A DNA stretch of 13,414 bases from the NCBI GenBank assembly GCA_030667735.1, contig DAOUVG010000017.1, positions 1 to 13,414 of the forward strand, read 5' to 3'. Source of the DNA: Dehalococcoidales bacterium (GTDB taxonomy: Bacteria; Chloroflexota; Dehalococcoidia; Dehalococcoidales; Fen-1064). The notes below the pieces were generated by a model, which was given only the letters and a program-made list of their open reading frames with translations, had not been told where the DNA came from and searched no databases. The position numbers and the translations under genes were made by a program. Numbering within the stretch: the first letter of the stretch is position 1; each line of letters begins with the position of its first letter. This document shows, piece after piece, positions 1 through 6,975 of the stretch.

Positions 1-31
1 TCTTGTCGTATTTCAAGCACTCCAGTTCCAT
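1..31 (-). CDS. Start of a leftward gene, cut by the window edge
   Basis: An ATG at 31-29 on the minus strand opens a frame reading MELECLKYDK before the window ends. It is preceded by AGGAGGA (complement of 41-47) with a 9-nt gap, a near-perfect Shine-Dalgarno site in front of an otherwise non-coding stretch, so I read it as a real gene start. Ten residues are too few to name a product. The gene runs divergently from polA and shares the 32-180 intergenic region with it, which also holds a candidate promoter on this strand. Confidence 0.6.
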   Translation of the reverse strand, partial: MELECLKYDK

Positions 32-88
32 AAGCTCTATTCCTCCTGAAGAGATTTTTTGGGGTTCCTGTCCCTGGGCCACCAATCT

Positions 89-118
89 AGGCTAGCATTC
101 CGAGGGGAACGTAGTCAA
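89..118 (-). promoter_or_regulatory. Candidate promoter of the leftward edge gene
   Basis: On the minus strand TTGACT (complement of 113-118) is followed after 18 nt by TAGCCT (complement of 89-94), and the three bases before it read TGC, the extended -10 pattern. The -35 box matches 5 of 6 consensus bases but the -10 box only about half. It lies some 60 bp upstream of the ATG at 31. Plausible but weak. Confidence 0.35.
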
Positions 119-165
119 AGTGACCTTACAGAGAAATGACCGTCCTTCTGCCCCTCCCCCCACTC

Positions 166-174
166 TGCTATAAT
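166..174 (+). promoter_or_regulatory. Perfect extended -10 promoter of polA, placed for a leaderless transcript
   Basis: TGCTATAAT at 166-174 is an exact extended -10 element (TGn plus TATAAT). Only six bases separate it from the ATG at 181, so transcription would begin at or next to the start codon. There is no good -35 box 16-18 nt upstream (the spacer is a pyrimidine run) and no AGGAGG-like site before the ATG. This fits a leaderless mRNA made from an extended -10 promoter. Confidence 0.6.
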
Positions 175-180
175 TGGGGC

Positions 181-2910
181 ATGGACAAACCGCGCCTGGT
201 ACTTTTCGACGGCAACAACCAGGTACACCGCGCCTACCATGCCATGAAAGACGCCCGACCGATGACCACCAGGAGCGGCGAGGTTATCAGCGCCGTTTAC
301 GTATTCGCCTCGATGCTGCTCAAGGTACTAGACGAACTGAAGCCGACTCACTTTGCGATTGCCTTCGACACCAAAGCACCGACCTTCCGGCACAAGATGT
401 ACGACCAGTACAAGGCACACCGGCCACCCACACCGGACGAACTGGTCCGGCAGTTAGGGCGGGCACAGCAGCTTGTTGAAGCCTTCGGCATGCCCATCTT
501 CGAACTGGACGGTTACGAAGCAGACGATATCCTCGGCAGCCTCAGCCACCAGGCCAGCGAGCAGGGGATTGAGACCATTATCATCTCCGGTGATGCCGAT
601 ACCATGCAGCTTGTATCGCCGGATGCAAGAATCCTCTACCCGCAAACGGGCGGCACCTTCAGCAACAGCGACCTATACGACGAGGCCGCAGTTAATGAGA
701 AGTACGGCGTGGGACCGGAGCACATTCCCGACCTCAAAGGACTGATGGGGGACTCCTCGGACAACATCCCGGGGGTACCCGGCATCGGCCAGAAGACGGC
801 TGCCAAACTGATACAGCAGTTCGGCAGCACGGAAGATATCTACAACCACATCTCTGAAGTCACACCACCCAGGATCCAGGCAATACTGAAAGAGAATGAA
901 GCTGCCGCCAGACAGAGCAAGGAGTTGGCCACCATCGACATCGCCACGCCGGTAACCCTCGACCTGGACGGGTGCCGCACCAGCCATTACGACCGCAACC
1001 GAGCGGTCGAGTTGTTCCGCGAACTTGAGTTCAACGCCCTCATGGGCCGATTGCCCGAGTCGGAGGGTACCACTACGGAAACCGGCGTGCAGGTAGGGTC
1101 GGAACCACCCCCCACGGAGAACTACCACACTATCACCACCACCGGCGACCTTGACACCCTGCTGAATCGCCTGTCCGAAACCGGGTCCTTCGCCTTTGAC
1201 CTGGAAACGACAGAGTTGAACGCAATGCTTGCCCGGCCGGTAGGCATCTCGGTATCAGTGGCCCCCGGCGAGGCCTACTACATACCGATAGGCCACGTTG
1301 GCTGGGGAGAAGTGGAGCAGCTACCGTTCGACTACGCAATCGAACGCCTGAAGCCGCTCCTTGAGAGTGACAGCCTGGCCAAGATTGCCCACAACGGCAA
1401 GTATGACATGACGGTGATGGCTGAGTGCGGAGTGATGGTCAGCAACCTGGCATCGGACACCATGATAGCCGCCCATCTCCTCGGCGAGAGGTCGCTGGGT
1501 CTCAAGGCTCTCGCCTTCCAGCGGCTGGGCTTTGAGATGACGCCGATTAGCGACCTCATCGGCAAGGGGGCCAAACAGATATCCATGTCCCAGGTAGAGA
1601 TTAGCAGGGCCGCCGAATACGCCTGCGCCGATGCCGATATGACCCTCCGCCTGAAGGAGTTGCTCCTGCCGGAGCTTGAGCACGAAGGGCTGTTGTCGCT
1701 CTTCACCGATGTCGAGATGCCGCTGGTGCCGGTGCTGGTACGGATGGAGAGGAACGGCATCGCCCTCAACGCCAGACGGCTGACACAGATGTCCCTGGAG
1801 TTGGGCCGCCAGCTGCTTGAGCTGGAGAAAGAAATCTACAACAGTGTCGGGCACCAGTTCAACATCAACTCGCCACGCCAGCTTGGTGCGGTGCTCTTCG
1901 AGGAACTGCAACTGCCCACAGGCCGCAAGAAGGGCGGCAGCTACTCAACGGCGGCGCCAATACTGGAATCACTTCGTGGTGCCCACGAGGTGGTGGGCTT
2001 CGTCCTGGACTACCGGCAACTCTCCAAGCTGAAATCGACCTATGTCGATGCCCTCCCGGACCTGGTCAACCACAAGACCGGACGTGTGCACACCAGCTTC
2101 AACCAGACCAGGACGGCCACCGGCCGGCTCTCCTCCAGCGACCCAAACCTGCAGAATATCCCCATCCGCGATGAACGAGCCAGGGAGATAAGGAGTGCCT
2201 TTATCGCCGAGGAGGGGAACTGTCTCCTCGGTGCCGACTACTCGCAGATTGACCTCCGGGCACTGGCACACCTGTCACAGGACGAGCACCTGCTCACTGC
2301 TTTCCGGCACGACGAAGATATTCACGCCACCACCGCAGCCCAACTCTTCGGCGTCGGTCCCATCGAGGTGACGCCGGACATGCGCCGGCTGGCCAAGACG
2401 GTCAACTTCGGTGTCATCTACGGCATGAGTGAATACGGACTGCAGCAGGCGACCGAGTTATCCCGGCAAGAGGCCGCCGGATTCATTGCCGCCTACTTCG
2501 AGAAGTACCCCGGCGTGAAGCAGTACCTTGAGGCCACCAAGCAGCAGGCCAGGGACACAGGCTACGTGGAGACGTACCTGCACCGTAAACGCACCATCCC
2601 CGAAATCAACTCGTCCAACCGGCAGGTCAGGGAAGCCGCAGAGCGTATGGCGATTAACATGCCGGTGCAGGGGACATCCGCCGATATCATCAAGGTAGCT
2701 ATGGTCAACCTGTACCGTGAGATGAAACGACGGCAACTGGAGAGCAGGATGCTGCTTCAGGTGCACGACGAGCTCATCTTTGAAGTACCGCAGCAGGAAC
2801 TGGCCGAGATGCGCGAGCTTGTCCCCCGCCTGATGTCCACGGCGCTGGAGATTAGCGTCCCGCTGAAGGTAGATACCAAGACCGGCAGCAACTGGGGAGA
2901 AATGGAGTAA
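181..2910 (+). CDS. polA: DNA polymerase I with 5' nuclease and 3'-5' proofreading domains
   Basis: Family A polymerase for Okazaki-fragment maturation and repair gap filling. The start at 181 gives 909 residues beginning MDKPRLVLFDGNN, as the family does. An in-frame ATG at 136 would add 15 residues read through the promoter. The 5' nuclease (about 1-290) shows acidic metal ligands D10, D63, E113, D115, D116, D138, D140, D191 and D194 and a helix-hairpin-helix GVPGIGQKTAAKL at 198-210. The exonuclease domain (about 325-510) keeps DLE at 340-342, N405 to D409, and Y480 to D484, so proofreading residues are intact. In the polymerase domain, motif A is DYSQIDLR at 686-693, motif B has R735, K739, F743 and Y747, and motif C is QVHDE at 860-864. 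Residue 691 is Asp where the family has Glu (E. coli E710). Length matches E. coli Pol I (928). The PAP2 gene begins 14 bp downstream, suggesting an operon. Confidence 0.98.
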   Translation: MDKPRLVLFDGNNQVHRAYHAMKDARPMTTRSGEVISAVYVFASMLLKVLDELKPTHFAIAFDTKAPTFRHKMYDQYKAHRPPTPDELVRQLGRAQQLVEAFGMPIFELDGYEADDILGSLSHQASEQGIETIIISGDADTMQLVSPDARILYPQTGGTFSNSDLYDEAAVNEKYGVGPEHIPDLKGLMGDSSDNIPGVPGIGQKTAAKLIQQFGSTEDIYNHISEVTPPRIQAILKENEAAARQSKELATIDIATPVTLDLDGCRTSHYDRNRAVELFRELEFNALMGRLPESEGTTTETGVQVGSEPPPTENYHTITTTGDLDTLLNRLSETGSFAFDLETTELNAMLARPVGISVSVAPGEAYYIPIGHVGWGEVEQLPFDYAIERLKPLLESDSLAKIAHNGKYDMTVMAECGVMVSNLASDTMIAAHLLGERSLGLKALAFQRLGFEMTPISDLIGKGAKQISMSQVEISRAAEYACADADMTLRLKELLLPELEHEGLLSLFTDVEMPLVPVLVRMERNGIALNARRLTQMSLELGRQLLELEKEIYNSVGHQFNINSPRQLGAVLFEELQLPTGRKKGGSYSTAAPILESLRGAHEVVGFVLDYRQLSKLKSTYVDALPDLVNHKTGRVHTSFNQTRTATGRLSSSDPNLQNIPIRDERAREIRSAFIAEEGNCLLGADYSQIDLRALAHLSQDEHLLTAFRHDEDIHATTAAQLFGVGPIEVTPDMRRLAKTVNFGVIYGMSEYGLQQATELSRQEAAGFIAAYFEKYPGVKQYLEATKQQARDTGYVETYLHRKRTIPEINSSNRQVREAAERMAINMPVQGTSADIIKVAMVNLYREMKRRQLESRMLLQVHDELIFEVPQQELAEMRELVPRLMSTALEISVPLKVDTKTGSNWGEME

Positions 2911-2924
2911 CCACGGAAATCCCT

Positions 2925-3572
2925 ATGAGAAGACTGCACCTCGGCATCTATACGCTTTTTCTCGCTTTATTCGGACTGCTTGGCTATTTCGCACACCGGT
3001 TTCCCAGCTTCACCGGAGATAACGCCTTCAGCCAGTGGTTGCAGGGCATTAGCCTGCCGCTATTCAGCCAGACAATGGAGGTAGTATCATCTCTTGGTGA
3101 AACCGTTCCCATGATTGTTACCGTCGCTATTATAGCTGCCGTTTTACTATTATTCCGCCGCAGGCTGGAGGTAGCCCTGGTAATCGCTTTGCCCGCCATT
3201 GGTGGACTGGTCAATTACTCCTTCAAGTTGCTCGTTGACCGTCCCCGCCCCGGAGATGAGCCGCTTTCCGGAGGTTTGAGCTTCCCCAGCGGGCACACAA
3301 CCTATGCCATCGTACTCAGCGGCCTTATTTTTTACCTTGCGCCTCGCTTGCTCAAACACAGGGGGCTAACCCTGCTGGTGCAGGGTCTGGCGGTACTCTT
3401 CTTTACGCTGACCGGGCTGTCCCGTGTCTACCTGGGGGCACATCAGGCGAGTGACATCCTGGGCAGCCTCCTTCTCGGTGGACTGCTGCTCATCCCGGTA
3501 ATCATCCTCTACGAGAGAAAGACTCGACAGATTAATGCAGAACCAGAGGTACAAGATGCCAGAACTGCCTGA
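2925..3572 (+). CDS. PAP2-family membrane phosphatase
   Basis: A 215-residue membrane protein of the type 2 phosphatidic acid phosphatase superfamily, which hydrolyses lipid phosphates such as undecaprenyl or phosphatidyl phosphates at the membrane. All three catalytic motifs are present: K101 and R108-P109 (KX6RP), PSGH at 121-124, and S166-R167, H173 and D177 (SRX5HX3D). H124 and H173 are the expected acid and nucleophile. Hydrophobic segments lie near 7-22, 63-77, 83-97, 127-139, 147-165 and 178-195, the usual six-helix layout. It follows polA by 14 bp with only a weak GGAAA upstream, and its end overlaps mutM by 17 bp, so it sits in the middle of one transcription unit. The substrate cannot be told from sequence. 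An undecaprenyl pyrophosphate phosphatase (BcrC-like) role is one possibility. Confidence 0.92.
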   Translation: MRRLHLGIYTLFLALFGLLGYFAHRFPSFTGDNAFSQWLQGISLPLFSQTMEVVSSLGETVPMIVTVAIIAAVLLLFRRRLEVALVIALPAIGGLVNYSFKLLVDRPRPGDEPLSGGLSFPSGHTTYAIVLSGLIFYLAPRLLKHRGLTLLVQGLAVLFFTLTGLSRVYLGAHQASDILGSLLLGGLLLIPVIILYERKTRQINAEPEVQDARTA

Positions 3573-4386
3573 AGTTGAAACCGTCAGGAACGAACTGCTC
3601 CCCCACGTGGTCGGTCGTCGCATCACCGGTGTGACCCTCGCCTGGGAAGGTATTGTCAAGGAACCCACCGTGGAGGAGTTCCTCTCCGGCGTCGTCGGGC
3701 AGAAGATAGAAGACATCACCCGGCGCGGCAAGTACCTCATGGTCCGCCTGGGCAGTGGTGAATATCTGGTTATCCACCTGAGAATGACCGGTTCGCTTAT
3801 TGTGAGTCCAAGCTCGCAGGAACCGCCAAGATTCATACGAGCCAGCATCCACCTGGACAATGAGACCAGCATCTTCTTCCGCGACCCACGGAAGTTCGGC
3901 GTGATGCGTCTGGCAAACGATACCAGCGAAATAGAGGCAAAGCTTGGTCCGGAACCCCTGGAAGAGGCCTTCACCACCGAAGTACTGGCCGGGATACTGG
4001 CCGGACGCAAGGCACCGATAAAGGCCCTGCTGCTCGACCAGAAGCTGATTGCCGGCATCGGCAACATGTATGCCGATGAAGCCCTCTACGCCTCCAGGCT
4101 CAATCCCTGGCAACCGGGCGGCAGCCTTTCCCCGAAGGAAATAGCGTTACTCCACAATGAAATCCGGCGGATACTGTGGGCGGCCATCGAGAACAAGGGG
4201 GCCAGCGTGGATACCTACTTCCGCCCCGACGGTTCGGAAGGCTCGGCACACTACGAGTTCAAGGTAGCCCACGGCCTGGGCGGTAAGACCTGCTCCGTCT
4301 GCGGCGGCCCCATCGAGCGGGGCCTTGTCAGTAACCGGGGCACCTACTACTGCCCCAGGTGTCAAACTCTAAAACGGCGCAAGTGA
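3556..4386 (+). CDS. mutM: Formamidopyrimidine-DNA glycosylase (Fpg/MutM)
   Basis: Bifunctional base-excision enzyme that removes 8-oxoguanine and formamidopyrimidines and cleaves the abasic site. The start must be the ATG at 3556, because the catalytic nucleophile is the Pro after Met (MPELPEVE). An ATG at 3535 would put seven extra residues before it and bury that proline. AGAGG at 3545-3549 lies 6 nt upstream of 3556 and supports this. The 276-residue protein has P2, E3, the loop lysine K59 in RRGKYL, the DPRKFG strand near 115-120, the helix-two-turn-helix at about 156-182 with N170, and a C-terminal zinc finger with C246, C249, C266 and C269 plus the conserved R261. Everything needed for activity is present and the length is typical (E. 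coli 269). The first 17 bp overlap the end of the PAP2 gene, implying translational coupling. Confidence 0.98.
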   Translation: MPELPEVETVRNELLPHVVGRRITGVTLAWEGIVKEPTVEEFLSGVVGQKIEDITRRGKYLMVRLGSGEYLVIHLRMTGSLIVSPSSQEPPRFIRASIHLDNETSIFFRDPRKFGVMRLANDTSEIEAKLGPEPLEEAFTTEVLAGILAGRKAPIKALLLDQKLIAGIGNMYADEALYASRLNPWQPGGSLSPKEIALLHNEIRRILWAAIENKGASVDTYFRPDGSEGSAHYEFKVAHGLGGKTCSVCGGPIERGLVSNRGTYYCPRCQTLKRRK

Positions 4387-4394
4387 TGCACTTC

Positions 4395-4414
4395 AAAACG
4401 TCTTACGTCTTTTT
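4395..4414 (+). terminator. Weak terminator-like hairpin after mutM
   Basis: ACGT (4398-4401) and ACGT (4405-4408) pair around a CTT loop. They are extended by A-T pairs with one bulge and followed by five T residues at 4410-4414. It begins 9 bases past the mutM stop and overlaps the last codons of the convergent small membrane gene. The stem is short, so the call is tentative. Confidence 0.3.
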
Positions 4415-4588
4415 CCGGACCAGGGGAATAAGAAAGACGATACATCCGAGCAAGAACAGGCAGCTACCCGCTATTCCCAGGGGACTACTACTGGCAACAC
4501 TGTCGGCAATGAAGAAAAAGCTGCAAACTACGAATAGCAGCCACCCGTAGAGCTGGAACCGCCTCTCTTTTTCATTCTCTGTCGTCAT
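4403..4588 (-). CDS. Small two-helix membrane protein, unrecognised
   Basis: A 61-residue protein that I do not recognise. It has a charged N-terminus (MTTENEKERR), a hydrophobic helix at about 13-30, a short polar turn rich in Ser, a second helix at about 36-57, and a basic tail VRKKT. This suggests both ends on the cytoplasmic side. It is judged real because a full GGAGG Shine-Dalgarno site sits 6 nt before its ATG and because its start overlaps the last 17 bp of trmO on the same strand, the arrangement of a coupled downstream gene. Its stop lies 16 bp from the mutM stop (convergent). The layout resembles small two-helix families such as YrhK-like proteins, but I see no diagnostic motif and assign no function. 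Confidence 0.75.
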   Translation of the reverse strand: MTTENEKERRFQLYGWLLFVVCSFFFIADSVASSSPLGIAGSCLFLLGCIVFLIPLVRKKT

Positions 4589-5060
4589 CGATTCCCTCCT
4601 CAGGCTCCCCTTCGAAATAGCCCTTCATCAGGCGTCCCACCCATTCCGGTACGTGTGCATCCGCGGGACTGTCGTATTCCGGGTAATGGGGCTTGATATC
4701 CAGCACCGGCGTACCGTTGACGGCATCCAGACCCCGTACCAGTAGCTCACCGTCACCAACTCTGAGCAGTGAGACCACCGTAACGCCGATGGGATTGGGG
4801 CGATGCTTCGAGCGCTGGGCGAAAAGCCCCACCTCCGGCATATCCTCGCGACCCTGCGGCCGCCGCCGGAGCACGTCCGGGGGCACCGCCCGGTGCATCC
4901 AGTAGACCACCAGGACGTGGGAGAACTCCCCCAGACCGGCCATGGCAGGCACCAGGTCCTCCCGGAGCACTATCCTCGATTCGACCTCTCCCCAGCCGCT
5001 GTCCACCGGCTCCTCAACGCTGTTAACCACGTAGCCGATTGGCTCCAAAGATATCTTCAT
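4572..5060 (-). CDS. trmO: TrmO/TsaA-family tRNA (N6-adenine-37) methyltransferase
   Basis: A 162-residue single-domain protein of the TsaA/UPF0066 family. In E. coli, TrmO uses S-adenosylmethionine to methylate the t6A37 nucleoside of threonine tRNA. Family signatures in order are FSHVLVVYWMHR (47-57), LFAQRSKHRPNPIGVT (79-94), and LDAVNGTPVLDIKPHYP (111-127), which form the SAM and active site. The C-terminal domain found in some proteobacterial members is absent and the tail is acidic. Two ATGs are adjacent at 5063 and 5060. GGGAG ends 1 nt before the first and 4 nt before the second, so the second is preferred. It lies 25 bp after the nitrilase-family gene and overlaps the next small membrane gene, consistent with a three-gene operon. 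Confidence 0.92.
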   Translation of the reverse strand: MKISLEPIGYVVNSVEEPVDSGWGEVESRIVLREDLVPAMAGLGEFSHVLVVYWMHRAVPPDVLRRRPQGREDMPEVGLFAQRSKHRPNPIGVTVVSLLRVGDGELLVRGLDAVNGTPVLDIKPHYPEYDSPADAHVPEWVGRLMKGYFEGEPEEGIDDDRE

Positions 5061-5085
5061 CATTCTCCCGAGTCCCTGCGTCTAC

Positions 5086-5865
5086 TCATAGCTGTACTCC
5101 ACTATATTCCTTGAAGTCCAAACCCAAATAGGCTGCCCCGGGAAACCAGTCCGGCGTTGCGTACACCTGTCTGCCATCAGGCGCAAAGACGTACCCGCCC
5201 CCGGGAAAATCCTCGTCCACCGTCCGTCCTGCCTGCGTGGCTACCGCTATCCAGATACCGTACTTCACAGCATAAACGGACAGTTGCTCATGGCACTTGC
5301 CCTGCCACCACTGAAAACCTGACCGCCAGTCCCGGGTTGCCTGTTCACCGTACAATCCCGGCGCTGCCAGCTCAAATACAATTAACGCACCCTGCCCGGC
5401 AGCTTCAGCAAACACCGTTTCATCATCAATATCAGCACAGACTGCCACTCCGAAGCACAGGTTATCGTGGTTGAAGACGCTGACATTCTCACCCGGTGTG
5501 AACCAGTCTGCCTCTTCATCCTTGATGGTCTTTTTACGGTAGTACCCAATGAGTTGTCCGCCGCGGACCACGACCTGCGTAACAAAGGGTTTGCCTGCGG
5601 GATTGTGCTCTATCACGCCAGCCAGAAGGGAGGATTTACGCCCTTTTGTCATCTCCAGTACCACATCCATCTCGGGTCCGTCCAGGCGCACAATCGCTTC
5701 AGGGTACCTGGTCGGGTCAGCATAGCCCGTGATGCTCATTTCCGGAAAGCCAAGGATGTCTATTCCCCGTCTGTCTGCCTCGACGATATACCGCGACATA
5801 CGCTCCAGGTTCGCGGTAACTACCGCTTTCTCGCACCTCATTTGCACTAGGCCTATTCTGAGCAT
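5086..5865 (-). CDS. Carbon-nitrogen hydrolase of the nitrilase superfamily
   Basis: A 259-residue cytoplasmic hydrolase acting on non-peptide C-N bonds of amides or nitriles; the substrate is not determined. The catalytic triad of the superfamily is present: E42 in FPEMSITGY, K111 in YYRKK, and C143 in VAVCADID. The lysine motif reads YRKKTI rather than the common YRKxHL, and the residues after the cysteine differ from the usual CYDxRFPE pattern, so it is not an obvious NIT1/2, beta-ureidopropionase or NAD synthetase amidase domain. The start ATG at 5865 has AGGA 9 nt upstream, and the protein begins MLRIGLVQM, the canonical first strand. It is the first gene of a minus-strand unit with trmO and the small membrane protein. 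Confidence 0.9.
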   Translation of the reverse strand: MLRIGLVQMRCEKAVVTANLERMSRYIVEADRRGIDILGFPEMSITGYADPTRYPEAIVRLDGPEMDVVLEMTKGRKSSLLAGVIEHNPAGKPFVTQVVVRGGQLIGYYRKKTIKDEEADWFTPGENVSVFNHDNLCFGVAVCADIDDETVFAEAAGQGALIVFELAAPGLYGEQATRDWRSGFQWWQGKCHEQLSVYAVKYGIWIAVATQAGRTVDEDFPGGGYVFAPDGRQVYATPDWFPGAAYLGLDFKEYSGVQL

Positions 5866-5902
5866 ACGACTACATCCTACCAGTGGAATATGACTACGGA
5901 GT

Positions 5903-5939
5903 ATTATAGCGTTGGTATAACAGTGCTGCTAATTATACC
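5903..5939 (-). promoter_or_regulatory. Candidate promoter and operator region of the nitrilase gene
   Basis: Two exact TATAAT hexamers lie on the minus strand, complements of 5932-5937 and 5903-5908, 29 bp apart and 67 and 38 bp upstream of the start codon. TTGTCG (complement of 5953-5958) is 15 bp before the upstream one, a short but possible spacing. GGTATAA (5914-5920) and TTATACC (5933-5939) form a 7-bp perfect inverted repeat with a 12-bp centre covering the upstream -10 box, as an operator might. Confidence 0.4.
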
Positions 5940-6043
5940 CGTTTAAGCGCCCCGACAACCTGACCATCCAAACACAGAGTTGGTATGTTAACGATGAGTT
6001 TCTGGGAAGGAGCAGGTAATTACTGTCATCCTGTTGACCAGGT

Positions 6044-6916
6044 TTATGGGCCTGATAGCGACACCATCAGACCGGCATCAACGTTTATCATCTGACCAGT
6101 GACGTAGGTAGCCAGGTCGGAGGCAAGATACAGGGCAGTATGAGCACAGGTTTCCGGCGGAATCAGGTTATTGCTCAGGGGCATTATGTTGGAAATTGCC
6201 TGAAGCCGTTCCGGGTCAGCCCAGGCATAGCGCATCATCTCAGTTTCAATACCACCGGGACCAATGGCATTGACCCTTATTTTGAATCTGGCCAGGTCGG
6301 CAGCCAGACCCTCCGTCAGCATCACCATACCCCGTTTGGTGATGGCATAGTTTGTCATTGCGCCACGCCCTGTGGCAAAAGCCCGCACTGACGATATATT
6401 AATGATGTTCCCCTTATTCTGCTTCATCATGATTGGCGCTACCGCCTTGCTGCAAAGCAGGCAGCTTTTCAGGTTATTCTCGAAAACGGCGTCCCACGCC
6501 TGCTCATCAAGGTGCAGAATTGCCGCGGAATCCTTCATCAAAGCCATTCTCCCAGCAGCGCGTGCTTTGAGTACCTCGAGGTCAAAGTCCTCCGGTTCGG
6601 TGCTCTGACCGCCATCGCCCACACCGGCATTATTAACCAGGATATCTATCCGCCCGAATTTTTCCATAACCCCGGCTACAAGACTGGCAACATCTTCACT
6701 TTTCTTCACATCCGCGTGGACAGCCAGGGAACGCCGGCCAAGCTTGGTAATCCTTGCCGCCACAGCATCCAGTTCACCGGTACTGGTAACCCAGTCACAT
6801 ATCGCAACATCAGCACCAGCCTCGGCAAACATAATAGCACAGGCTTCACCTATCCCCCTCCGTGCTCCTGTTACAAGGGCGACCTGCCCCTCCAGACTCA
6901 GGCTAGGAATATTCAC
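6044..6916 (-). CDS. Short-chain dehydrogenase/reductase (SDR)
   Basis: A 290-residue classical SDR oxidoreductase with a Rossmann fold. Seen: the cofactor loop TGARRGIG (16-23), D41 at the end of the second strand (which favours NAD(H) over NADP(H)), NNAG at 95-98, NISS with catalytic S176, and YAITK with Y190 and K194. PGG and the IETEM segment follow near 218-225. The substrate is unknown. Classical SDRs are usually near 250 residues. The extra length here lies mostly between NNAG and the EQAWD helix (about 103-135), an insertion of roughly 25-30 residues over the expected active-site side. The start is GTG at 6916, chosen because AGGAGGT (complement of 6923-6929) lies exactly 6 nt before it. 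It sits 115 bp after the HAD gene and may have its own promoter. Confidence 0.93.
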   Translation of the reverse strand: MNIPSLSLEGQVALVTGARRGIGEACAIMFAEAGADVAICDWVTSTGELDAVAARITKLGRRSLAVHADVKKSEDVASLVAGVMEKFGRIDILVNNAGVGDGGQSTEPEDFDLEVLKARAAGRMALMKDSAAILHLDEQAWDAVFENNLKSCLLCSKAVAPIMMKQNKGNIINISSVRAFATGRGAMTNYAITKRGMVMLTEGLAADLARFKIRVNAIGPGGIETEMMRYAWADPERLQAISNIMPLSNNLIPPETCAHTALYLASDLATYVTGQMINVDAGLMVSLSGP

Positions 6917-6922
6917 GATGGT

Positions 6923-6929
6923 ACCTCCT
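6923..6929 (-). promoter_or_regulatory. Perfect Shine-Dalgarno site fixing the SDR GTG start
   Basis: AGGAGGT on the minus strand is followed by 6 nt and GTG at 6916. No ATG lies at a suitable distance, so this site decides for the GTG start. Confidence 0.85.
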
Positions 6930-6932
6930 GAA

Positions 6933-6949
6933 AGTAATAATCGATTACT
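6933..6949. repeat. Inverted repeat next to the SDR ribosome-binding site
   Basis: AGTAAT (6933-6938) and ATTACT (6944-6949) are perfect inverted arms around 5 bp, with the overlapping palindrome AATCGATT at 6939-6946. The right edge of the SD site lies only 4 bp away, so a bound protein or RNA hairpin here could affect translation of the SDR. Confidence 0.45.
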
Positions 6950-6975
6950 GTTTTCCTGCTGTCATAGTACCGGTA

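Noticed and set aside
136..180. Longer polA start at ATG 136 adding 15 residues
   Set aside because: The segment encodes MTVLLPLPPLCYNWG across an exact extended -10 promoter and lacks an SD site; the family begins at the MDKPRLVLFDG equivalent.
673..1128. 151-codon minus-strand open frame inside polA
   Set aside because: It lies antisense to conserved polA domains and its composition is what an out-of-frame reading of a G+C-rich gene gives; no recognisable motif.
1321..1911. 196-codon minus-strand open frame inside polA
   Set aside because: Antisense shadow of the exonuclease and polymerase domains; His-, Gln- and Leu-rich without domain features.
3535..3555. Upstream ATG for mutM
   Set aside because: Fpg needs Pro directly after the initiator Met as its nucleophile; only ATG 3556 gives MPELPEVE.
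3366..4113. Long minus-strand open frames over mutM
   Set aside because: Antisense to a gene with all catalytic residues intact; Ser/Arg-rich translation typical of a shadow frame.
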